A DNA stretch of 64,000 nucleotides from Vibrio penaeicida (GTDB lineage: Bacteria > Pseudomonadota > Gammaproteobacteria > Enterobacterales > Vibrionaceae): contig NZ_JAUYVM010000001.1 in assembly GCF_030689305.1 (NCBI RefSeq), forward strand, positions 372,001-436,000, given 5' to 3'. Below the pieces are notes generated by a model. The model had not been told where the DNA came from. It searched no databases and worked only from the letters and a program-made list of their open reading frames with translations. Below are positions 19,515-30,127 of this stretch, in pieces. A program made the position numbers and the translations under genes. Each line of letters starts with the position of its first letter. Within the stretch, counting starts at the first letter, position 1.

Positions 19515-21185
19515 TTATTCGCCTTTAGCAGCCTTGAATGCATCAGCCATAGCATTACCGAATCCGCCGTCTTCAGACTTATTCAGTGAAGCCATTGCTT
19601 CTTGCTCTTCAGCTTCATCTTTAGCTTTGATAGATAGGTTGATTACGCGGTTCTTACGGTCTACACCAGTGAACTTCGCTTCAACGCTGTCACCAACGCT
19701 TAGGATTAGAGACGCATCTTCGATACGGTCACGAGATACTTCAGAAGCACGGATGTAACCTTCAACGCCCTCTACAAGTTCAATTGTAGCACCTTTTGCG
19801 TCAACTGCAGTTACAGTACCGTTTACTAGAGTACCTTTCTTGTTGTCAGCAACGTATGCGTTGAACGGGTCGTTTTCCATTTGCTTAACGCCAAGAGAAA
19901 TACGCTCACGCTCTGCATCTACTGCTAGAACAACTGCAGAGATTTCATCGCCTTTCTTGTATTCACGTACTGCTTCTTCACCAGCAACATTCCAAGAAAT
20001 GTCAGATAGGTGAACAAGACCGTCGATACCGCCTTCTAGACCGATGAAGATACCAAAGTCAGTGATAGACTTGATCTTACCAGTAACTTTGTCGCCTTTA
20101 GCTTGAGCTTCAGCGAATGACTGCCATGGATTAGCTTTACATTGCTTAAGACCTAGAGAAATACGACGACGTTCTTCGTCGATCTCAAGAACCATAACCT
20201 CAACTTCGTCGCCAACATTAACAACTTTAGATGGGTGGATGTTCTTGTTAGTCCAATCCATTTCAGAAACGTGAACTAGACCTTCAACGCCTTCTTCGAT
20301 TTCAACGAAGCAACCGTAGTCAGTTAGGTTAGTTACACGACCAGAAAGCTTGTGACCTTCTGGGTAACGCTTAGCGATTGCTACCCATGGATCTTCGCCT
20401 AGTTGCTTAAGACCTAGTGATACACGAGTGCGGTCACGGTCGAACTTAAGAACTTTAACTAGGATTTCATCACCAACGTTCACGATCTCAGATGGGTGCT
20501 TAACACGCTTCCAAGCCATGTCTGTGATGTGTAGAAGACCGTCAACACCACCAAGGTCAACGAATGCACCGTAGTCAGTAAGGTTCTTAACGATACCTTT
20601 AACTTCAGTACCTTCTTGAAGAGTTTCAAGAAGTTCGTCACGCTCAACGCTGTTTTCAGATTCGATAACCGCACGACGAGAAACAACAACGTTGTTACGC
20701 TTCTGGTCTAGCTTGATTACTTTGAACTCTAGCTCTTTGTTTTCTAGGTGAGCAGTGTCGCGAATAGGACGTACATCTACTAGTGAACCAGGTAGGAAAG
20801 CACGGATACCGTTTAGTTCAACAGTGAAACCGCCTTTAACTTTACCGTTGATAACACCAACAACAGTTTCAGCTTCTTCGTATGCTTTCTCAAGTACGAT
20901 CCAAGCTTCGTGACGCTTCGCTTTCTCACGAGAAAGTTGAGTTTCACCGAAACCATCTTCAACAGCGTCTAGCGCAACATCTACTTCAGTACCAACTTCA
21001 ACTTCAAGTTCGCCAGCAGCGTTCTTGAATTGTTCAGCAGGGATAGCAGACTCAGACTTAAGACCAGCGTCAACAAGAACGAAACCGTTCTCGATAGCTA
21101 CTACAGTACCTTTAACAATAGTACCTTGTTGGAATTCAGTCTCGTTTAGAAACTCTTCAAAGAGTTGAGCAAAAGATTCAGTCAT
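19515..21185 (-). CDS. rpsA: 30S ribosomal protein S1
   Basis: This 556-residue protein is made of six S1 (OB-fold) repeats, recognisable by recurring patterns such as [40 protein letters not shown] and [20 protein letters not shown]. It brings mRNAs to the 30S subunit. The N-terminus [18 protein letters not shown] is the ribosome-binding segment. Codon use is markedly biased, as expected for a highly expressed gene. It lies between cmk and ihfB in the canonical order. Confidence 0.98.
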   Translation of the reverse strand: MTESFAQLFEEFLNETEFQQGTIVKGTVVAIENGFVLVDAGLKSESAIPAEQFKNAAGELEVEVGTEVDVALDAVEDGFGETQLSREKAKRHEAWIVLEKAYEEAETVVGVINGKVKGGFTVELNGIRAFLPGSLVDVRPIRDTAHLENKELEFKVIKLDQKRNNVVVSRRAVIESENSVERDELLETLQEGTEVKGIVKNLTDYGAFVDLGGVDGLLHITDMAWKRVKHPSEIVNVGDEILVKVLKFDRDRTRVSLGLKQLGEDPWVAIAKRYPEGHKLSGRVTNLTDYGCFVEIEEGVEGLVHVSEMDWTNKNIHPSKVVNVGDEVEVMVLEIDEERRRISLGLKQCKANPWQSFAEAQAKGDKVTGKIKSITDFGIFIGLEGGIDGLVHLSDISWNVAGEEAVREYKKGDEISAVVLAVDAERERISLGVKQMENDPFNAYVADNKKGTLVNGTVTAVDAKGATIELVEGVEGYIRASEVSRDRIEDASLILSVGDSVEAKFTGVDRKNRVINLSIKAKDEAEEQEAMASLNKSEDGGFGNAMADAFKAAKGE

Positions 21186-21294
21186 TATTTGATCTTCAAT
21201 AATTAAACGTCCACGGGTATCCTACCGCATGGGGTTGATAAAAATGCCAGTCATCATCCTTGCGACCAACAGTCCTATTGCCTTGATATCGTTA

Positions 21295-21972
21295 TCAAGA
21301 CAATTTAGATTCAATAAATTCAAGCGCTTGGACCACCACTTCATCGATAGAAAGTGAAGTAGAATCAAGCACTAACGCGTCATCCGCAGGGCGCAACGGT
21401 GCAACCGCTCGATTACGATCACGGTCGTCTCTGTCTTGGATCTCGCGTAAAAGGTCATCAAATTTAACATCATGCCCCTTTTCTTGCAACTGCTTGTAGC
21501 GGCGATTGGCTCTTTCTTCTGCACTTGCATCTAAAAAGATTTTGGCAATAGCAGACGGGAATACCACCGTGCCTAAATCTCGACCATCACCGACCAAACC
21601 AGGCTCTGCAGCAAAAGAGCGTTGACGACGTAGCAAAGCCTCCCTTACTCGAGGTAACGCGGCTATTTTTGATGCTGCATCACCAGTAGTTTCTTTGCGA
21701 AGTTCTTTTGAAACATCTTCGCCCTCGAGGATGACTTTAACCAAATCACCATCGGCAATAAATTGCACGTCCAAATGTGTAGCAATCGGAACCAAAGCCT
21801 CTTCCGAACTCGTATCGACACCATGGTGGATCGCGGCAAGAGCCAATACCCGATATATCGCTCCGGAATCCAACAAATGAAAGCCTAATTTTTCCGCCAA
21901 CAACATACAAAGCGTGCCTTTACCTGCACCACTTGGACCATCTACTGTAATGACTGGAGGTTGAAGGGACAT
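21295..21972 (-). CDS. cmk: Cytidylate kinase
   Basis: This 225-residue enzyme phosphorylates CMP and dCMP. The start is [20 protein letters not shown], with the P-loop GPSGAGKG. A longer upstream start was rejected because the family begins just before this motif. Other motifs: [23 protein letters not shown] (NMP site) and [10 protein letters not shown] (lid). It precedes rpsA by about 110 bases. Confidence 0.96.
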   Translation of the reverse strand: MSLQPPVITVDGPSGAGKGTLCMLLAEKLGFHLLDSGAIYRVLALAAIHHGVDTSSEEALVPIATHLDVQFIADGDLVKVILEGEDVSKELRKETTGDAASKIAALPRVREALLRRQRSFAAEPGLVGDGRDLGTVVFPSAIAKIFLDASAEERANRRYKQLQEKGHDVKFDDLLREIQDRDDRDRNRAVAPLRPADDALVLDSTSLSIDEVVVQALEFIESKLS

Positions 21973-22185
21973 GTTTTTCTCCGTTTTCGTTTGTAGCAAA
22001 CACTTTAGTGAGCATTCGCTTTTATCGGCGCGCTATTATACCGAAAGCTATGGTGAATAAAACACAAAAAAGTCCGTATATTATGGTGCGTGCTTTCTAC
22101 AACTTTCTGTTTATTCGAGAAATTGTAATACCACTTACACCAAACGGACTTTTATTCTAAATATAAGACCTTGCTAAATTATAGC

Positions 22186-23247
22186 TTAAAGAATAGGTCT
22201 TTGACCTTTCGATACCCACTTCATGATCACGTTATCAACAATGTCTGCACTTGCCCCGGTAAGCTTGTCAGACAATTTTTTCTTTTGAACATAGTGGATC
22301 GCTAAGACTGTTTTATCTTTGCATGCTTGCATAACCAAATCGTCTGATGTCGAAATCTCATCGACCAGACCAAGATCTTTAGCCTGCGTACCAAACCAAT
22401 GCTCACCCGTCGCCACTTTATCCAATTCAAGTGACGGTCTGCGCTCGCGAATAAAGTTTTTAAACAGACCATGAGTTTCTTCCAACTCTTCTTTAAATTT
22501 CTCACGGGCCTTATCGGTATTCTCACCAAATATGGTTAAAGTTCGTTTATATTCACCGGCAGTAAGTTGCTCGTAGTCAATATCATGTTTTTTAAGCAAT
22601 TTATTGAAATTAGGTAACTGAGCAATAACACCGATTGATCCGACTACTGCAAAAGGAGCGGAGATAATCTTATCGGCGACACACGCCATCATGTATCCCC
22701 CACTTGCCGCTACTTTATCGACAGAAATAGTTAATGGAAGGTTCGCGGCTTTTAGTCGATCAAGCTGAGAAGACGCTAGACCGTACGCATGTACCATGCC
22801 GCCACCAGACTCAAGCTTCACCAAGACTTCATCGCCGTCTTGCGCTACAGCGATAATGGCACTGATTTCTTCACGAAGCGCTGCCACTTCTTTTGCGTCG
22901 ATCGAACCGTTAAAATCAAGTACAAACAAGTGCGGTTTTCGATTTGCTTCTAGCTCACCACCCTTTGCTGCTTTTTTAACTTCTTTTTCTCGCTCTTTGT
23001 CCTTTTCTTTTTGTGCTTTCTTATCTGCTTTATGTTTGGCTTTTAAATAAGCGTCGTCATGCAAATGATGCTCTAACTGTTCAACGCTGTGCTCGTATCG
23101 CTCAGTCAGGTTTGTGACTTCAAGCTCGCCTTTTGCACCAGCTTGCTTTCCGCTCACTGACTTAACAACCACCAGCAACACCACGACCGCAGCCAGTAAT
23201 GTGACGATCTTAGCTAAAAATAATCCGTAATCTAACAAAAATTCCAA
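22186..23247 (-). CDS. sohB: Protease SohB (signal-peptide-peptidase family S49)
   Basis: This 353-residue inner-membrane serine protease has an N-terminal membrane segment (LFLAKIVTLLAAVVVLLVVV), a charged Lys/Glu-rich linker (about 60-100) and the S49 catalytic domain. In the S49 domain, the Ser nucleophile region reads VDKVAASGGYMMACVADKI and the general-base Lys lies in GEYKRTLTIFG. The start codon is TTG at 23247, with GGGGAT upstream. The family is thought to degrade membrane and signal peptides. It is divergent from yciK, the same neighbour as in E. coli. Confidence 0.93.
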   Translation of the reverse strand: MEFLLDYGLFLAKIVTLLAAVVVLLVVVKSVSGKQAGAKGELEVTNLTERYEHSVEQLEHHLHDDAYLKAKHKADKKAQKEKDKEREKEVKKAAKGGELEANRKPHLFVLDFNGSIDAKEVAALREEISAIIAVAQDGDEVLVKLESGGGMVHAYGLASSQLDRLKAANLPLTISVDKVAASGGYMMACVADKIISAPFAVVGSIGVIAQLPNFNKLLKKHDIDYEQLTAGEYKRTLTIFGENTDKAREKFKEELEETHGLFKNFIRERRPSLELDKVATGEHWFGTQAKDLGLVDEISTSDDLVMQACKDKTVLAIHYVQKKKLSDKLTGASADIVDNVIMKWVSKGQRPIL

Positions 23248-23391
23248 TGTGATATCCCCAAAAGAATGAATTGGTGTATTGTAACGATCTTGTCACGATT
23301 ACCAATAGTTAAAACCGAAATACCTTGATGACCTATCAAATACTTATGAGTCTGCAAGGTGGTTAAAGATTCATTAAACAAGGTGAGAAAA

Positions 23392-24150
23392 GTGGATTAT
23401 TCAATCTCAGAGAAAGCCCTAGAAGGAAGAGTGATTTTAGTGACCGGTGCTGGTGCTGGCATAGGAAAACAAGCAGCATTAAGCTATGCACAACATGGTG
23501 CTACCGTAATATTACTTGGTCGAACTGTCGCTAAACTAGAAAAAACTTATGATGAAATTGAAGCTTTAGGCGCTCCCCAACCTGCCATTATCCCCCTTGA
23601 TATGAAAGGCGCTAGCAAGCAAAACTATATTGATATGGTAGAGACAATTGAAGGTCAATTTGGACGTTTAGATGGTGTTCTACACAATGCCAGCCTATTA
23701 GGTGTTATTAGCCCATTTGACCAAATCGGAGAAGATACGTACGACGATGTAATGCAGGTCAACGTGAAAGCTCAGTTTCTAATGACTCAAGCGGTATTAC
23801 CTCTCCTCAAAAAATCCCCTGATGCTCGACTTGTCTTTACATCTTCAACGGTCGGGCATGATGGTCGCGCTTTTTGGGGGACTTACGCAATGTCCAAGTT
23901 TGCGACTGAAGGAATGATGCAAGTCTTAGCTGATGAGTTAGAAGAAACGAATGTACAAGTTAACGCTATAAATCCAGGCGGAACTCGAACAGGAATGCGA
24001 GCCAAAGCCTACCCTGCAGAAGATGTTGAGCTGCTAAAAACGCCTTTAGACATTATGCCTTTGTATTTGTACTTGATGGCTCCTGAAGGGAAAGCGGTTA
24101 ACGGGCAGTGCATCGACGCGCAACCTAAAAAAATAGAAGTAAATTCCTGA
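23392..24150 (+). CDS. yciK: YciK-type short-chain oxidoreductase
   Basis: This 252-residue SDR-fold protein has the NAD(P)-binding TGAGAGIGKQAAL, HNASLLG, the Ser of FTSSTVG and the Tyr-x-x-x-Lys pair in GTYAMSKFA. GTG 23392 was chosen as start because it follows AAGGTGAG at proper distance and matches the family N-terminus; the longer frame from 23359 has no family support. The physiological substrate is unknown. The gene is divergent from sohB. Confidence 0.9.
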   Translation: MDYSISEKALEGRVILVTGAGAGIGKQAALSYAQHGATVILLGRTVAKLEKTYDEIEALGAPQPAIIPLDMKGASKQNYIDMVETIEGQFGRLDGVLHNASLLGVISPFDQIGEDTYDDVMQVNVKAQFLMTQAVLPLLKKSPDARLVFTSSTVGHDGRAFWGTYAMSKFATEGMMQVLADELEETNVQVNAINPGGTRTGMRAKAYPAEDVELLKTPLDIMPLYLYLMAPEGKAVNGQCIDAQPKKIEVNS

Positions 24151-24187
24151 AGCCAAAAAGGTTGGCTTTAGAAGTTCATAAAACAAA

Positions 24188-24212
24188 AAACCCGGCGGCT
24201 GCCGGGTTTTTC
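24188..24212. terminator. Terminator shared by yciK and the cheV gene
   Basis: Perfect stem AAACCCGGC / GCCGGGTTT with loop GGCT and T-runs on both strands. Confidence 0.88.
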
Positions 24213-25150
24213 TATAGAATGTCTCTCAACCTATCTTGGGTAACTTTTACCAAAACGTCAGGTTGAAACTTCGATATAAATTTATTACACCCTACCTTTT
24301 CAACCATCGCTTCATTGAAGCTCCCACTCAAAGACGTATTGAGAGTGATGTATAAATCTTTCATACGCGGGTCACTTCGAACTTCATGTGTCAGCTTGTA
24401 GCCATCCATTTCTGGCATCTCTGCATCAGTAATCATCAGAAGAAGTTCTCTGGCGACATCTTTTCCTTCATCACACCAAGATTTGAGTAGAGTTAGCGCT
24501 TCTAAGCCATCATTACACTCTAAAATCTCTAAACCAAGTTGACTTAGCGTACCTTTCACTTGGTTTCTTGCGGTAGAGGAATCATCAACAATGAGGATTT
24601 TTCGACCCGACATCTGTTGTGATAGATCTTCATCTAAAACGCCATCAGAAATCGACACATCATAATCAACAATTTCAGCCAACACTTTTTCAACATCAAT
24701 GATTTCAACGATACGCTTTTGTTCGTTTTCAACAATGTTGGTGATTGCGGTTAAGTAATTAGCTCGACCCGCGGTTTTTGGCGGTGGCTGAATCTCGGTC
24801 CAGGCAGTATTTATGATGTTTCTTACCTGACCAACCAGAAAGCCTTGAATCGTTCGGTTGTATTCGGTGATGATCAAGTTTTGTTCTTCTTCATCTTGCA
24901 TGGGTCTAAAACCAATAGCAGCGCGAAGATCGATAACTGGAAGAGACTCCCCTCGCAAAGAAGCAACACCAGTTATGTAGTGATGTGAGCCTGGCAATTT
25001 GGTGAGAGGAGGAAGCTTTAAAACTTCTCGGACCTTAAAAACGTTTACAGCAAAGATTTGTGAGCTATTGAGCTGGAACAATAACAGCTCCAATCGGTTT
25101 TCACCGACTAGCTGTGTTCTTTGGTCAACGCTGCTTAATACTCCAGACAT
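24212..25150 (-). CDS. cheV: Chemotaxis coupling protein CheV
   Basis: This protein of 312 residues (from ATG 25150, MSGVLSSVDQRTQL) is a CheW-like coupling domain (about 15-160, with YITGVASLRGESLPVIDLR) fused to a response-regulator receiver domain (about 178-305). The receiver has phospho-acceptor Asp in MITDAEMPEMDGYKL and acidic pocket ILIVDDSSTAR. CheV links receptors to CheA and is tuned by phosphorylation. Vibrios have several cheV paralogues, so which one this is cannot be said. It stands alone, away from the main che cluster. Confidence 0.92.
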   Translation of the reverse strand: MSGVLSSVDQRTQLVGENRLELLLFQLNSSQIFAVNVFKVREVLKLPPLTKLPGSHHYITGVASLRGESLPVIDLRAAIGFRPMQDEEEQNLIITEYNRTIQGFLVGQVRNIINTAWTEIQPPPKTAGRANYLTAITNIVENEQKRIVEIIDVEKVLAEIVDYDVSISDGVLDEDLSQQMSGRKILIVDDSSTARNQVKGTLSQLGLEILECNDGLEALTLLKSWCDEGKDVARELLLMITDAEMPEMDGYKLTHEVRSDPRMKDLYITLNTSLSGSFNEAMVEKVGCNKFISKFQPDVLVKVTQDRLRDIL

Positions 25151-25252
25151 AAGGTTTCTCACTCATTTATCAATAATTACAGAGTACAGCATCAATTGCA
25201 TCTGCGCCATATTGTGAACCAACAAATCAGGCTCAACCTATACAGGATTAGC

Positions 25253-26467
25253 TTAACCTTCAACTACTTTCATGAGCAGTTGACCATCGTACATAGCTTG
25301 TTTAATCAAGGCTGCACCCGGCATCGTTGCTTCTGTATAGAAACGACTCTCCTCCAATTGTAGATCTTGATGATAAACTGGCAAGGTTTGAGTCTCGATA
25401 CATTCCTGAATCACGGGAAACAAAATCGATCTTGCTTGGTTAATCACACCACCAATCAACACTTTTTCGGGGTTAAATAAGTTGATGACAATAGCAACCG
25501 CTGCCCCAAGATAACGTCCTAATTGCTGTATTTCCTCAATGGCTAATGGATCACCCGACTCAGCTGCTTCGCAAATACTTTCGACGGTTACGTTGTCGCG
25601 AGGAATGGAAGTAGGGTCACCTTTTTCAATTCGCGCAGCCACGACCTCTCTAAGCGCTTTTGAGCTTGCGAGAGTTTCTAGACACCCTATATTGCCACAA
25701 TGACACTGCTTACCTTTCGGATCGATTTGAATATGGCCAAGTTCGCCTATATTGCCATGACGACCTTGTAAAACCCGCCCGTCCAGTATGATACCTGCAC
25801 CTAAACCGTGATGAATTGAAATCAGTACTGAATTATCCACACTTTGAGAGTTGCCGAATAATTTTTCAGCCAGTGCCCAAGCACGGGTATCATTCGCAAT
25901 AAACACAGGTAGCCCTGTCGCTTTATAGATTTCAGGTCCCAACGCTAAGTTATTCACGTTGTAATGTGGCATTTGCAATACCACACCTTTATCGGAATCC
26001 ACTAAACCTGGAAGGGTAAGTGCAATACTAGTTACTCGATCTAGCTTGTCGGAGTAGCCTTGGAAAAATTCTTCAATTTCATGAAGAAGTCTTTCCAACA
26101 CATCTTCTTGCTCTATTTCCTCAATGGTGATTTTTGTATCCACCAATACAGAGCCCCCATGTTCATGCAATGCAATCGTTAAATAGCCACGCCCCAAGCG
26201 CATAGAAAGAAACTGCCATCCTTCGTTATTGGTTTGAAGACCAACAGCAGGACGACCACGGCTTGTCGCTTCTTGCACCGTCGTTTCGTGAATTAGGTGA
26301 GCATCAATGAGCTCTCTGGTAATTTTAGTAATACTGGCTGGTGCCAGCTCGCTGGTTTTGGATAAGTCTATACGAGAAATAGGACCTTTAAGGTCTATCA
26401 ATTTATATACACGGCCAGCATTGACCTGCTTGATATGATCAATATGGCCTGGTTGAGCCATGTACAT
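25253..26467 (-). CDS. mlc: Mlc-type ROK-family transcriptional repressor
   Basis: This 404-residue regulator starts at MYMAQPGHIDHIKQVNAGRV (ATG 26467, with GGAG upstream). The in-frame extension to 26557 was rejected since E. coli Mlc starts at the same place. It has an N-terminal HTH (RIDLSKTSELAPASITKITR) and a ROK domain with the zinc motif GKQCHCGNIGCLE. Mlc represses ptsG and other sugar PTS genes and is titrated by membrane-bound unphosphorylated EIICB-Glc. The ptsG gene lies 11 kb away in this window, a likely target. NagC is the nearest alternative, but the N-terminus QPGHIDxIKQxNAG favours Mlc. Confidence 0.9.
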   Translation of the reverse strand: MYMAQPGHIDHIKQVNAGRVYKLIDLKGPISRIDLSKTSELAPASITKITRELIDAHLIHETTVQEATSRGRPAVGLQTNNEGWQFLSMRLGRGYLTIALHEHGGSVLVDTKITIEEIEQEDVLERLLHEIEEFFQGYSDKLDRVTSIALTLPGLVDSDKGVVLQMPHYNVNNLALGPEIYKATGLPVFIANDTRAWALAEKLFGNSQSVDNSVLISIHHGLGAGIILDGRVLQGRHGNIGELGHIQIDPKGKQCHCGNIGCLETLASSKALREVVAARIEKGDPTSIPRDNVTVESICEAAESGDPLAIEEIQQLGRYLGAAVAIVINLFNPEKVLIGGVINQARSILFPVIQECIETQTLPVYHQDLQLEESRFYTEATMPGAALIKQAMYDGQLLMKVVEG

Positions 26468-26723
26468 AGAAAACTCCGAAGATTGTAAACCCACTAATTT
26501 TTTTACTTTGAAAAGTAATTGTGAAGCGGCTTGATCCATCGTCGTGACTCCCATCACGTATCTATCAGATCTTTTTATACAAGTTTGAATTTAGACATTT
26601 TTTAAAGCCTAGAATAGTGATCAAGTCGATGTTTTTTTGCGCACGAAAATATCTCTCAATCGCTACACTATTTCATAGAAGAACAAAAATGCATGGAAAA
26701 TTCGCGATCAAACGGAGAATGAT

Positions 26724-28169
26724 ATGTCTAAATTACTCAGACGAACAAAAATTGTTGCTACCTTGGGTCCTTCAACAGACAAAGGCAATAATTTGGAAGA
26801 GATAATAGAAGCAGGCGCTAATGTTGTAAGGATGAATTTTTCTCACGGAAGTTCAGAAGACCACATACATCGCGCGCAAAAAGTCCGACAAATCGCTGCA
26901 AAACTTGGAACACATGTTGCCATATTAGGTGACTTACAAGGTCCTAAAATTCGAGTATCAACATTTAAAGACAATAAGGTCAACTTAGACGTCGGAGCAA
27001 AATTTGTCTTAGATGCAGAGCTGCTACCTGGCGAAGGATCGGTCGTATCAGTAGGCGTTGACTATAAAGAGTTGCCAAAAGATGTATCCAAAGGAGATGT
27101 CCTTCTTCTGGATGACGGTCGCGTTCAGTTGAAGGTCATGTCAGTAGAAAATACCAGAGTCCACACAACTGTTCTTGTCGGTGGTCCTCTTTCAAACAAC
27201 AAAGGAATAAATAAAAAAGGTGGTGGACTGTCTGCGGAAGCACTGACAGACAAAGACAAAGCCGACATACTTACTGCCGCCAAAATAAAAGTCGACTACC
27301 TTGCAGTCTCTTTCCCTCGCAACGGCGAAGATATGAGATACGCTCGCAGGCTCGCCACCGACGCAGGGCTGAGTGCGAAGCTGGTCGCTAAAGTAGAACG
27401 AGCGGAATCCGTTGAAGACGAAGAAAGCATGGATGATATTATTTCCGCATCAGACGCGGTTATGGTTGCAAGGGGCGATCTCGGTGTTGAAATCGGAGAC
27501 CCAGAACTCGTAGGCGTGCAAAAACAACTCATACTACGAGCTCGACGACTCAATCGTACCGTTATCACGGCAACCCAAATGATGGAATCCATGATTGAGA
27601 ACCCACTTCCTACCCGAGCTGAAGTTATGGATGTCGCCAATGCAGTACTGGATGGTACTGACGCTGTAATGCTTTCTGGGGAAACTGCTGCGGGTAAGTA
27701 TCCTGTCGAAACCGTTAAATCTATGGCTGAAGTATGTATTGGTGCGGAAAAAATGCCTTCGCTCAACGTATCTGGACATCGCTTAGAAACGAAATTTGAG
27801 TCGGCATCTGAAACTATTTCTATGGCAACCATGTATGCCGCAAACCACCTAGATGGTGTAAAAGCGATGGTGAGCCTAACAGAGTCAGGTAAAACTGTTC
27901 TCATGATGTCTCGTTTAAGTTCCGGGCTCCCCATCTTCGCTCTGTCTCGCAATGAAGATACCCTTAATCGATGCACTTTATATCGTGGTGTCACTCCCGT
28001 TTATTTTGGTAGCGACGGTGCATCTGGCTTAGATACTACCTACTCTGCTCTGGAAGCATTAAAAGAAAAAGGGTTACTGGATGTCGGTGATACTGTCATT
28101 ATCACCCAAGGCGATGTAATGGACCTTATTGGCTCTACCAACTGTATGAGAATCATCGAGGTACGATAA
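26724..28169 (+). CDS. pykA: Pyruvate kinase, PykA type
   Basis: This 481-residue glycolytic enzyme makes pyruvate and ATP from phosphoenolpyruvate and ADP. It aligns closely with E. coli PykA along its length ([61 protein letters not shown]), including the 480-residue length. The active-site Lys lies in [10 protein letters not shown]. PykA-type enzymes are typically AMP- and sugar-phosphate-responsive, unlike fructose-bisphosphate-activated PykF. An AT-rich upstream region of about 150 bases separates it from mlc. Confidence 0.96.
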   Translation: MSKLLRRTKIVATLGPSTDKGNNLEEIIEAGANVVRMNFSHGSSEDHIHRAQKVRQIAAKLGTHVAILGDLQGPKIRVSTFKDNKVNLDVGAKFVLDAELLPGEGSVVSVGVDYKELPKDVSKGDVLLLDDGRVQLKVMSVENTRVHTTVLVGGPLSNNKGINKKGGGLSAEALTDKDKADILTAAKIKVDYLAVSFPRNGEDMRYARRLATDAGLSAKLVAKVERAESVEDEESMDDIISASDAVMVARGDLGVEIGDPELVGVQKQLILRARRLNRTVITATQMMESMIENPLPTRAEVMDVANAVLDGTDAVMLSGETAAGKYPVETVKSMAEVCIGAEKMPSLNVSGHRLETKFESASETISMATMYAANHLDGVKAMVSLTESGKTVLMMSRLSSGLPIFALSRNEDTLNRCTLYRGVTPVYFGSDGASGLDTTYSALEALKEKGLLDVGDTVIITQGDVMDLIGSTNCMRIIEVR

Positions 28170-28230
28170 GAAAGTTGGTTTAAGGGAACGTCACTTGAAT
28201 TGAAGTAAGCATTTTGATGCAAACATAGAA

Positions 28231-28263
28231 AGAGCAAGTTAAAAAGGCTCATTAACTTACTCT
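28231..28263. terminator. Hairpin between convergent pykA and lipase genes
   Basis: Inverted repeat AGAGCAAGTTAA / TTAACTTACTCT with one mismatch and loop AAAGGCTCA. The T-runs are weak. Confidence 0.5.
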
Positions 28264-28287
28264 TTCTTCCATCACAACTTTTTAAAA

Positions 28288-29445
28288 CTATGCAGAGCGC
28301 GGGTTTAGATTAGACTCGGCTTGCAAATACGTATTTACGAAATTGTTGCCGGCTTTTAAACCAAGCTCATAGTCAGCGAGAAGGGCCTCTCGATCACTAA
28401 GTAAAGAAGTGGACTCAAGTGGAGATTCGGGGTGGATTTGAAGAATAAAACAATCATCAGGAGGCGAAGTCAGAAATTGTTGTGTCAATGAGTAAGTCTG
28501 ATAATGCACCATCAACATATCAGCTAAACCAGAATCGAATGTTTCCCCCAGCATATGGCTTAAACGATAAACGTCACCCGCGCCGAATAGCCATCGCCCA
28601 CCATTCAAAAGCCTTGCTTGAGAAAGCAGTTTGTTTTGTTGTGCGGATTGATTAAATTTTTCAATGAAGAAATCGGACCAATCGTTCTTCCATTCTTGTA
28701 CTTTGCTATCCCATTGGTTTTGCAAAGCATCAACAGACTGGCGCAACCAAATAGGCATGCCATCATTCACAGTAATGGGAACATTATCTTTCGGTATATC
28801 TTGTTCAAATGGTTCCGTTCTAATAACAACAATACATCGACTTCCTGTCCTCCACGCTTCTTGAACGGGAATAGAAGCAGAGACTCCACCATCAAGGTAT
28901 CGTGTGCCATCAATCACCACCTCCCCTTTATACAGCCTAGGTATGGCGCAAGTTGCTTTTAGTACATTAACCCAGTTATCTTCAAGCATGGGAAGATAGT
29001 GATCCTGCAAATGAACAACATCCGTAACTGAAGCAAAAGCATTTTTCCCTACTAATTGATTTCTGCCCAGATCGACATCGAGCTTATATGGGTATTGGCT
29101 AACTTTATCCAATGCCCAATCTATATCGAGCGTTTGCTTATTTCGAATATAGCCAAACAGGCTAAAAAATTCTGGTTGAGTCGTCAGGTCTAGTAGAAAC
29201 GAGCGACCAAGCCCAGCCTGTCTACAGATATAAGCACATAAATTCAACGCGCCAGCAGAAGTGCCGTAGTAAGTATTGAAGGGGTCAAAATCAGAGAGGA
29301 GAAAGGCATCTAAAACACCAGCTGTGAAGATTCCACGCTGACCACCACCTTGGGCAACCAGTGCTGTTTTACCACCAAAATAATTTTGCAAACGTTGAGT
29401 ATTAACATTGGTGGCAGAGTCCGTTACTACCCCTGTATTACTCAT
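28288..29445 (-). CDS. Patatin-like phospholipase
   Basis: This 385-residue protein has all patatin marks: oxyanion hole GGGQRGIFTAGVL (about 34-46), nucleophile elbow GTSAGAL near residue 62, and the catalytic Asp in DGGVSASIP near 185. It resembles YjjU-type patatins of enterobacteria. There is no signal peptide, so it probably acts in the cytoplasm or at the inner face of the membrane. The substrate is unknown; such enzymes are acyl hydrolases. It ends convergent to pykA and starts just downstream of a ynhF-type mini-gene, likely in one transcript. Confidence 0.88.
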   Translation of the reverse strand: MSNTGVVTDSATNVNTQRLQNYFGGKTALVAQGGGQRGIFTAGVLDAFLLSDFDPFNTYYGTSAGALNLCAYICRQAGLGRSFLLDLTTQPEFFSLFGYIRNKQTLDIDWALDKVSQYPYKLDVDLGRNQLVGKNAFASVTDVVHLQDHYLPMLEDNWVNVLKATCAIPRLYKGEVVIDGTRYLDGGVSASIPVQEAWRTGSRCIVVIRTEPFEQDIPKDNVPITVNDGMPIWLRQSVDALQNQWDSKVQEWKNDWSDFFIEKFNQSAQQNKLLSQARLLNGGRWLFGAGDVYRLSHMLGETFDSGLADMLMVHYQTYSLTQQFLTSPPDDCFILQIHPESPLESTSLLSDREALLADYELGLKAGNNFVNTYLQAESNLNPRSA

Positions 29446-29457
29446 GCATGAACAATC

Positions 29458-29550
29458 TTAAGCAGTTGTAATGGCTATAACTGCAAACGCCACAAGCACA
29501 GTAAATACAACGACGGTTGTTCCAAGGGCAAATTTAAAATCAAAGTCCAT
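29458..29550 (-). CDS. ynhF: YnhF-family mini membrane protein
   Basis: This 30-codon gene encodes MDFDFKFALGTTVVVFTVLV then AFAVIAITTA. It has an outstanding ribosome binding site (GGAGGTGATGT before the ATG). The pattern D-x-K-F-x-L-x-T-T then a hydrophobic stretch matches E. coli YnhF (29 residues, inner membrane). It lies 12 bases upstream of the patatin-like gene. Its role is unknown. It is shorter than most gene finders accept and is easily missed. Confidence 0.8.
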   Translation of the reverse strand: MDFDFKFALGTTVVVFTVLVAFAVIAITTA

Positions 29551-30127
29551 ACATCACCTCCGGTTATTAACAAATTAATAACAGCAGATACTCTTCCATT
29601 CAAGACTTCTCGCTATCCACGTTTTAAGTATGCTGCCAGTATCACATTTGAATTCTTTCATCGCATTTCGATGAATTCAGAACACAAACATCAATATTTG
29701 CTGTTTTTTCCGTCAAATGAACTTTTCACAACCAAAGTTATTAATTTTTATTAAATAGCTAATAATAGTTTTATAAGAAATCAAGGTAGTAAAAAATCAG
29801 AATCATTCACTGATTTATTAGGTTTATGTCAAATTAAAGACAAGTAACAAACAACAATCCACACAATAGAAACTATTGCCTTACAACTGGTTAATGGGTA
29901 GTCTCGACTCTATGCATAGCGGAATATTCCAGAATATGCACACACACATCGTAATAATCAGAATTAACCACTAAGTTATAACCCACAAATCAGAGTTAAC
30001 CCCTAAGATATTGCCATTTAACATACAGTTCGTATCGTTCATATGACTCCAGAGCAATAACAAAACATAAAAGGGAACCGTTTGTGGTGAGAATTTTGAG
30101 CTTAGTAAAGTCGTTAGGAGTTATATA
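29551..30127. other. 577-bp AT-rich intergenic region upstream of the NSS transporter
   Basis: It contains the promoters of the ynhF/patatin unit (minus) and the NSS transporter (plus), and a pair of similar 21-bp repeats (29958-29978 and 29990-30010). A strong ribosome binding site (TTAGGAG) lies before the transporter. No open reading frame of note or RNA family was recognised. Confidence 0.5.
29958..30010 (+). repeat. Two 21-bp imperfect direct repeats upstream of the NSS transporter
   Basis: TCAGAATTAACCACTAAGTTA (29958-29978, only 20 bases quoted as the unit up to the last base) resembles the copy starting at 29990, with 18 of 21 positions identical. The starts are 32 bp apart, close to three helical turns, which fits a pair of regulator sites on one DNA face. 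Confidence 0.5.

Noticed and set aside
26468..26557. N-terminal extension of mlc
   Set aside because: Family members begin at the equivalent of residue MYMAQPGHID, and GGAG precedes that ATG at the right distance.
27296..27994. Long minus-strand open frame (232 codons) across pykA
   Set aside because: It lies antisense to a complete, well-conserved pyruvate kinase gene and its product is low-complexity Ser/Thr-rich; a shadow frame.
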